Shown here: one piece after another, positions 58,898-64,000 of the stretch
How positions within the stretch are numbered: position 1 is the first letter of the stretch
How the letters are laid out: each line of letters starts with the position of its first letter
NCBI GenBank assembly: GCA_033763935.1
Contig: JANRJO010000016.1
Coordinates: forward strand, 62,001-126,000
Reading direction: 5' to 3'
DNA length: 64,000 nucleotides
Source: DALYJJ01 sp033763935
GTDB lineage: Bacteria > Acidobacteriota > Terriglobia > Bryobacterales > Bryobacteraceae
Notes under the pieces: generated by a model
The model's input: only the letters and a program-made list of their open reading frames with translations
Databases searched by the model: none
What the model was told of the DNA's origin: nothing
Translations under genes and position numbers: made by a program

Positions 58898-61310
58898 GCG
58901 TGGGATCTCCCGTCAGAGGTTGAGTTTTCCCTAGAGTAGCAGCACCAGCGTGTTCCCGTTCGGAGACCGCGCCGGCGCGTGCGGCCTTCAGGACCAGAAC
59001 GGTGACGTCATCCTGAGGCGGTTCGCCGGCCAGGAATCCCTTCAGGTCGGCCAGGATCGCCTGGCGGATTCCGTGCGCGTCAAGAGCGGCGGCGGCGGCG
59101 ACGGCGCGTTCCAGGCGCTCCTCGCCATAGAGTTCGAGAGCGGCGTTCATCGCCTCCGTCACACCGTCGGAGTAGAGCACGACGGAGTCGCCTTCGGCCA
59201 TCTCGATGCGCTCCATCTCGAGCGTCTTCGCGAACAGTGCCGGCGGGCCCACGCCGAGGCCCATGCCGTTCGGCCGCACCAGGCGCGTGAAGCCCCGCGC
59301 CGGGCTGCACCAGACGACCGGGTTGTGTCCGGCGCGAACATATTCGAGTGCGCCGCTGCGGGGATCGGCGGCGGCGAGCGCGGCGGTCACAAAGACGCGG
59401 CGGCGGCCCGCTTCGCGAAGGTGCCGATTAAGGCGGGAAGCGATCTCGGCGAGGTCGTCGCACTCCTCACTTGCCGCGGCGAGGAGGCCTTTCGTCAGGG
59501 TCATGTAAAGCGCGGCGGGCATCCCTTTGCCTGAGACGTCGGCAACGATGAAGGCTTGCCGTCCGTCGGCAAGGCGGAGGTAGTCATACAAGTCGCCGCC
59601 GACCTCGCGCGCCGGCTGGCAAACGGCGGCAATTTCCATCCCCGGAACGGAGGGCGCGGTGGCGGGCAGCATGCGTTGCTGCGCTTCCCGGGCGAGGGAG
59701 AACTCCGACTTCAGCCGCTCGCGCTGGGACACGGGCTCTAACTCGGAGTCGGGCGCGCGAAGGTCCTCGGCCACCTCCCGCCCGCGCCAGGCAATGACGA
59801 GGGATGCAACGAAGACCGCTCCTAGTAACACGTGCATAGTCCCGGCCGAACCCCTCAGCGCGGGCGATGCGGTGGCGGCGTACCAAAGCGAGAAGAGGAT
59901 GGCACGAGATACAGACACCACCAACAGGGCGGTCAACACGTCATACGCGCGAAAGACGGCTACCACGAGCATTGCGCCCGCCGCGGCGACGAGGAGCACG
60001 GCGGAGGTGTTTCCCTCAAGCCAGGGAGAATTGAGTTCGGCCAACCAGGCCACGGCGAACTGCAGTGCCACGGCGACCGGAAGCCAGCGTACCTTTGCCG
60101 AAATCAGCGGGATGAGGAACGCGACTGTGGCGAGCGGGGTGAGGGGAACGGGCGGGAAGAGCCACTCGAGCGCGGGCCAAGGGCTGGCGAGCTGCGCCTC
60201 GGCGAAGCTGCTCCAGGAGGCGGCCGGAAACAGAAAGAGGACGACAAAGGGAACGGCTGCTCCCAGAATCCCGAACAGGAATCCCGACGCGGCGGAGGAA
60301 CCCACGATTCGTGCCCGCAGCGCTCCGGAGGACGCAGCGACAAGGCTCTTCCAGGCGCAGGGGATCACGGTGCGCGTCCAGGCCTCGCCCACAGCGGCGG
60401 GGCACGCCCAGGCGATGGTGCCGATGAGGACGCCAAGTAGCAGCCCGGCAGCCATCTGAGACCCGGCGGTGCGGATCGCCTGCGCGTCGCCGGCCGAACC
60501 GAAGTAGACGTCGAGGATGAACGAAGCCGCGCCGATGAAGGCGCCGGCAAACAGCAACGGCCGGTAGAGCCGGCGGCGAATCCAGGCGAAGACGGAGAGA
60601 ATCAGCGCGACGGAGAACAGGATCAGGAAGATCGCTGCGCCGACCGCGTCCAGGAGCGTCAGCGCCGCGCGGGACGACACGCGCTCCTCACGGATGCGGG
60701 CGGCGAAGTTCGCGTCGATCGAACAGGACCGGAGACCTTCGGGACCCACCGAGGCTCTTGCGGTCCAGGTGTTCAGTTCGGGCCGCGAGGACGGCGCTTC
60801 CCAAACAAAGTCCAGCGCGTCGCGGGCGCGCGCGGCGGTAGTGGTGGGGCGGAACGAGGGAGCTTGCTTGCCTGTCATCTCCGCCAAAGCGTCGGCGGCC
60901 ACGGTCGCAGCGTCCCGGGAGCTCTTCCGGCTGCCGGCGCCATTCTCTTCGGCGTAGGACTGCAAACCGCCCGTGGCGCCAAGGACGATCCGGACTTTCC
61001 GTTCGGAGGCGGGAGCCGTGAGCAGCACGGTGACGAAGAAGGGGGTTTTCAGGCGGTCCGAATCGTCTCGGGCATACGTTCGGCTCCAATCGGCAACGCC
61101 GGCGTCCAGGTCGGATTCGACGAGAGGACGCCAATGGGTGGCGTCGACGCCGAATTTGAGACTGACGGCGCGCGCCCGTTGGATGGCGCTCTCGCGATCC
61201 ATGCGGTAGCCCTGCGGCGGCAAGGGGTCGACGCGCGCGGGCAGCAACTGCAGCGCAATGAGACCGGCGGCCGCGGCCCCGGCGGCGCACAACCACCGTC
61301 CACGGCTCAT
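58890..61310 (-). CDS. Membrane PP2C/SpoIIE-type serine phosphatase
   Basis: This 806-residue protein has an extracytoplasmic N-terminal domain, several membrane helices in the middle (about 10 segments, for example ALTLLDAVGAAIFLILFSVA) and a C-terminal SpoIIE phosphatase domain (558-780). The metal aspartates are D573 in EVGGDLYDYL, D591 in IVADVSGKGMP, D715 in LYSDGVTEA and D767/D768 in PQDDVTVLV. It should dephosphorylate the STAS protein in response to an envelope signal. Its ATG overlaps the stop of the next phosphatase. Confidence 0.88.
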   Translation of the reverse strand: MSRGRWLCAAGAAAAGLIALQLLPARVDPLPPQGYRMDRESAIQRARAVSLKFGVDATHWRPLVESDLDAGVADWSRTYARDDSDRLKTPFFVTVLLTAPASERKVRIVLGATGGLQSYAEENGAGSRKSSRDAATVAADALAEMTGKQAPSFRPTTTAARARDALDFVWEAPSSRPELNTWTARASVGPEGLRSCSIDANFAARIREERVSSRAALTLLDAVGAAIFLILFSVALILSVFAWIRRRLYRPLLFAGAFIGAASFILDVYFGSAGDAQAIRTAGSQMAAGLLLGVLIGTIAWACPAAVGEAWTRTVIPCAWKSLVAASSGALRARIVGSSAASGFLFGILGAAVPFVVLFLFPAASWSSFAEAQLASPWPALEWLFPPVPLTPLATVAFLIPLISAKVRWLPVAVALQFAVAWLAELNSPWLEGNTSAVLLVAAAGAMLVVAVFRAYDVLTALLVVSVSRAILFSLWYAATASPALRGSAGTMHVLLGAVFVASLVIAWRGREVAEDLRAPDSELEPVSQRERLKSEFSLAREAQQRMLPATAPSVPGMEIAAVCQPAREVGGDLYDYLRLADGRQAFIVADVSGKGMPAALYMTLTKGLLAAASEECDDLAEIASRLNRHLREAGRRRVFVTAALAAADPRSGALEYVRAGHNPVVWCSPARGFTRLVRPNGMGLGVGPPALFAKTLEMERIEMAEGDSVVLYSDGVTEAMNAALELYGEERLERAVAAAAALDAHGIRQAILADLKGFLAGEPPQDDVTVLVLKAARAGAVSEREHAGAATLGKTQPLTGDPTLG

Positions 61311-63757
61311 GCCACTTGCTCCTGCCGGTGGGCGCCGGCGCCCTCCGCGCGGATCACAATGAGCGTCAGATCATCGTCGAGACGGGCGGCGCGCGGACCC
61401 TTGATGGAGGAGAACAGCTCCTGTACGAGGGCTTCCCCGAGTTCGGTCGCAGAAGCGTTCCGGTGCCATGCGAAGACCTGTTGGAGCCAGCGGTCGGAGG
61501 CGCCGGCCGAGGCACGAGCGAGGCGCGAACTCAAGCCGTCGGTGTAGAAAACGAGGCGGAGGCTGGGTGACAGGCGGGCGCTGCCTTCGATTACCGCGGC
61601 GTCCTTACCGGACGGTGCTTCCACCAGTGAGGCCCCGGCCTCCACCAGCACGCGGGGTGTATCGCCGGTGCGGGCGTAGCGCAGCATGCCTTCGGCGGCA
61701 TCGATGATGGCGAAACAGAACCCACCGCGGGGGTCGGCGAGGTCGCCCAAGGCGGTGCGGAGCGAGCAGAGCGTTGCAATGGGGTCAGACGAGGCCTGCG
61801 CCTTTTCCATCAGGTAGCCTTTTGCTACCGCGATGGAGAGGGCTGTCGCCAGACCGCGGCGCCCACCGTCGGAGACCACCAGGGCCAATCGCCGCGGCCC
61901 CAGTTTAAAGAAATCATAGTAGTCGCCGCCGACTTCGTCGGCTGCCTTGCAGATGGCGGATATGGAGAGGCCGTCGATCTCCGGGGGCTTCACGGGAAGT
62001 AACCGCAGCTGCGCCTCCCGAGCCGCGGCGACTTCGGATTCCAGGGAAAGGCGCTCGGCCAGAAATCGTGCGTAGAGCGGGCGGACTTCCTCATCGCGGA
62101 CGGGCCGGGCGCGAAACAAGGCGACGATGTACACCGCGATCCCCACCAGTGCGATGGCCCCCTGCAGCAACGCGTCCAGGCTGCCGGAGGGTGTGATGCG
62201 GGCTACCGGCAGCAGAAACGTAACCAGGCTGAAGACGCTGTGGGTGACGATGGCGGCGAGCAGATCCACCCAGAAGAAGGCGGCGAAGAGGCCCGCGGTC
62301 TTAATTGCCGACAGCATGATCCCCGTTGCCAAGGGCGCGCCGGCCTGCGAAGCCTGCGCGAGCGTGAAGCCGAGGGAGGCCACCAGGGCCAGCGGCGCTA
62401 CAACCCATAACAGGGCACGCCGGCTCTTGAAGAACCGCTGGAAAATGGCGAGGGGCAGCAGCAGCGTCAGGCTCTCCATAATGGCGCCGATCGGCAGCGT
62501 GGCGAGCGCAACGAGATTCGGAAAGCGGCTGTATACGAACAAGCCCAGCATTTCGCCGCCGCCGATACTCGGGGGCGAGGGCGTCGCTCGGCGGATGGCC
62601 TCGTACAGAAGAACCATCCACGCGGCGACGACGACGCCGAGGATGACCGAAGCGGCCGCGTTCCTCGACAGCGGGCGATTGCTGAGGACGGAGTCGAGAG
62701 AGGTAAGCTTGCCCGGGTACAGCTCTCGCAGTTCCCCTTCGCTCGCGGCGTACGCGGCACCGATCAGCAGGCCCATGATCAAGTACACCAGGCCGATGAT
62801 GATGTAGAAGACGATCAGCGGGGCTCCGGTGGCGTCGGAGACAGCGCGCAACTGATCGCTGGCCGTGGCATAGAGGAAGAAGGCCGTGCCGACGAATGCG
62901 GCGATGCCGAAGGTGCGTACGTGCGAAATCTCCTTTTGCAGAGTGCGCTTGAAGTAGCGCACGAGCACGGCGATGGAGAGCAGCACGATGTAGGCCACGA
63001 AGAACCAGCCCACAGCCGTTTCCACCGCGCGATTGGGGCGATGGGCGGCGGCGTACTGAGGGTCGAGTTTGAGCTCCCCCCGCAAGGCCAACGGCCGCGC
63101 TCCGCGCACATCGACGCGGAAGGACGCCTCGAGCTCCGGCATTCCCGGCGGCACGCTTCGCCAGACGAAGCGCTGCGCGACCACCCCGCCTTCACGCCCC
63201 AGCGTGCTGATCTCGGGTGCGGGGAAGCGGAATGAGGCGAGGTCGGCTCCGAGCGCGGAGGCCAGTGCCTCTTGTGCAATCTCCAGAGGCGGGCGATCCG
63301 AGGGCGTGTCCGCGGCGCTCGAGTCCCTCAAGGTGAGGGAGTGCCCCGTTACGTTGCCGTGAATGTCCAGGTAGACTTCCGCCGCGGAGCGGCCGTCGCG
63401 CTGGCGGAAGGTGATCAGTGCGGCGACGGCGGGCGCGTGCTTACGCAGCCTGGCGGCCCATTCACGGTCACGGTGTAAGAGATAGCGCTCGACGTCGATG
63501 TCCTCGGTAAAGCGCAGCCCGTCGGACCAGCCTTCCGTAGACACGCCCATCTGAGAAAGGTGCTTGCGCGCGATGGCAACCAGTCCGGCGCGGTCGTGAT
63601 CCAGGCGCTTGACCCCGCCGAAGATGGCGGGAGGGTCCGCGAAAAGGCCAGGCAGGAGGGCCAGCGGAGCCATCAGGATCGCCGCCAGCCACAGCCGGCG
63701 CTCGCGCACCGTCAGCAAACGGCCGGGAAAGAGGCGGTCGATCAGGCGGGCGAGCAT
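61307..63757 (-). CDS. Membrane SpoIIE-like phosphatase with divergent motifs
   Basis: This 816-residue protein is a paralogue of the preceding phosphatase. It has the same domain plan: an N-terminal extracytoplasmic domain (IARKHLSQMGVSTEGW), about ten membrane helices and a C-terminal PP2C domain. EVGGDYYDFFKL keeps the first Asp, but the SGKG loop reads SDGGRRG and the later motif is YTDGLSSRL instead of SDGVTEA; DDDLTLIVI is kept. It may be weakly active or regulatory. The ATG at 63757 was chosen; the upstream frame is the end of the third phosphatase gene. Confidence 0.82.
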   Translation of the reverse strand: MLARLIDRLFPGRLLTVRERRLWLAAILMAPLALLPGLFADPPAIFGGVKRLDHDRAGLVAIARKHLSQMGVSTEGWSDGLRFTEDIDVERYLLHRDREWAARLRKHAPAVAALITFRQRDGRSAAEVYLDIHGNVTGHSLTLRDSSAADTPSDRPPLEIAQEALASALGADLASFRFPAPEISTLGREGGVVAQRFVWRSVPPGMPELEASFRVDVRGARPLALRGELKLDPQYAAAHRPNRAVETAVGWFFVAYIVLLSIAVLVRYFKRTLQKEISHVRTFGIAAFVGTAFFLYATASDQLRAVSDATGAPLIVFYIIIGLVYLIMGLLIGAAYAASEGELRELYPGKLTSLDSVLSNRPLSRNAAASVILGVVVAAWMVLLYEAIRRATPSPPSIGGGEMLGLFVYSRFPNLVALATLPIGAIMESLTLLLPLAIFQRFFKSRRALLWVVAPLALVASLGFTLAQASQAGAPLATGIMLSAIKTAGLFAAFFWVDLLAAIVTHSVFSLVTFLLPVARITPSGSLDALLQGAIALVGIAVYIVALFRARPVRDEEVRPLYARFLAERLSLESEVAAAREAQLRLLPVKPPEIDGLSISAICKAADEVGGDYYDFFKLGPRRLALVVSDGGRRGLATALSIAVAKGYLMEKAQASSDPIATLCSLRTALGDLADPRGGFCFAIIDAAEGMLRYARTGDTPRVLVEAGASLVEAPSGKDAAVIEGSARLSPSLRLVFYTDGLSSRLARASAGASDRWLQQVFAWHRNASATELGEALVQELFSSIKGPRAARLDDDLTLIVIRAEGAGAHRQEQVA

Positions 63758-64000
63758 GTCCTTTTCACTACCATGAGCGTGATGTCGTCGAACTGGGGAG
63801 CGCCCCCGGCGAACGCGTCGATCTCGGCGAAGATGCAGTCGACGATATCGCGCGCCGGACAGCCACTGTTGCGGCGGAGGCAGTCCACCAGGCGGTCCAT
63901 CTCGAACTCGTCTTCCGCGAGGTTCTGTGCTTCGGTGACGCCATCGCTGTAGATGACAAGGATATCGCCCGGACAAAGCGAGCCGTCGAGCTCAGCCTGA
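63742..64000 (-). CDS. Third SpoIIE-type phosphatase (3' part only)
   Basis: The C-terminal 85 residues of another PP2C phosphatase are visible and continue past the window edge. Reading from the edge gives GDILVIYSDGVTEAQN with the metal Asp, a stretch of helix, and PQFDDITLMVVKRTCSPA before a TGA. It overlaps the start of the next phosphatase by 16 bases. It is the first visible gene of the partner-switching operon. Confidence 0.85.
   Translation of the reverse strand, partial: QAELDGSLCPGDILVIYSDGVTEAQNLAEDEFEMDRLVDCLRRNSGCPARDIVDCIFAEIDAFAGGAPQFDDITLMVVKRTCSPA

Noticed and set aside
1..64000. CRISPR arrays, insertion sequences, prophage, rRNA and tRNA genes
   Set aside because: No direct-repeat array, transposase, terminal repeat, phage structural gene or RNA cloverleaf was seen; the only recombinase (3870-4817) is Xer-like.

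Overview
The window looks like the chromosome of a high-GC member of the Acidobacteriota, probably close to Bryobacter/Solibacter. The evidence is the gene mix: an Oar-type outer-membrane barrel protein, a roughly 1100-residue sortilin/BNR-repeat exoprotein, a PEP-CTERM protein, many secreted TPR or hypothetical proteins, GH29 fucosidase, SpoIIE-type phosphatases, and frequent GTG/TTG starts. This placement is inferred from gene families; no rRNA or tRNA gene was found. Genes are packed tightly, many overlap by ATGA, GTGA or TTGA, and no gene-free stretch exceeds 300 bases.

Layout. 1-10 kb: partial SDR, DinB protein, a two-gene PIN-domain module, CCA-adding enzyme, XerD-like recombinase, a BNR/sortilin-type exoprotein and a 2H phosphoesterase. 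10-15.5 kb: patatin, HlyD adaptor, PHP phosphoesterase, YgfZ-like protein and an MBL hydrolase. 15.5-18.6 kb: a SIR2 gene overlapping a membrane-anchored nSTAND1 ATPase gene, which resembles a defence or conflict module. 18.6-29.6 kb: Oar-like barrel with a TPR partner, miaA, a large TPR protein, coaD, an aspartate aminotransferase and a manA-like isomerase. 29.6-37.8 kb: a small zinc-ribbon ORF, an SH3-like lipoprotein, two tandemly duplicated small secreted proteins each with a GNRA-loop hairpin, a second aminotransferase, a thiolase plus an OB-fold protein, and an ECF sigma/anti-sigma/secreted-protein operon. 37.8-45.7 kb: MBL hydrolase, PEP-CTERM protein, two glycosyltransferases, Rrf2 regulator with cysK, DUF72, an Rcp1-like response regulator and a secreted RraA-like protein. 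45.7-57.9 kb: a BamA/TamA-type barrel coupled to a secreted kinase-like protein, GH29 fucosidase, a TetR-controlled ABC/HlyD/TolC exporter, a serine hydrolase divergent from a LysR regulator, and a small secreted protein. 58-64 kb: a minus-strand operon with three PP2C/SpoIIE phosphatases (the first cut by the window edge), a STAS anti-anti-sigma factor and an RsbW-like kinase, forming a partner-switching signalling unit.

The best candidates for undescribed biology are the SIR2 + membrane nSTAND1 pair (15510-18580), the secreted kinase-like protein coupled to an outer-membrane barrel (45676-48533), and the PIN module with an unrecognised partner (1168-2510). Several regulatory palindromes are visible directly: two matching TetR operators, an inverted repeat around the -10 of the rrf2-cysK operon, and a long inverted repeat over the DUF72 promoter.
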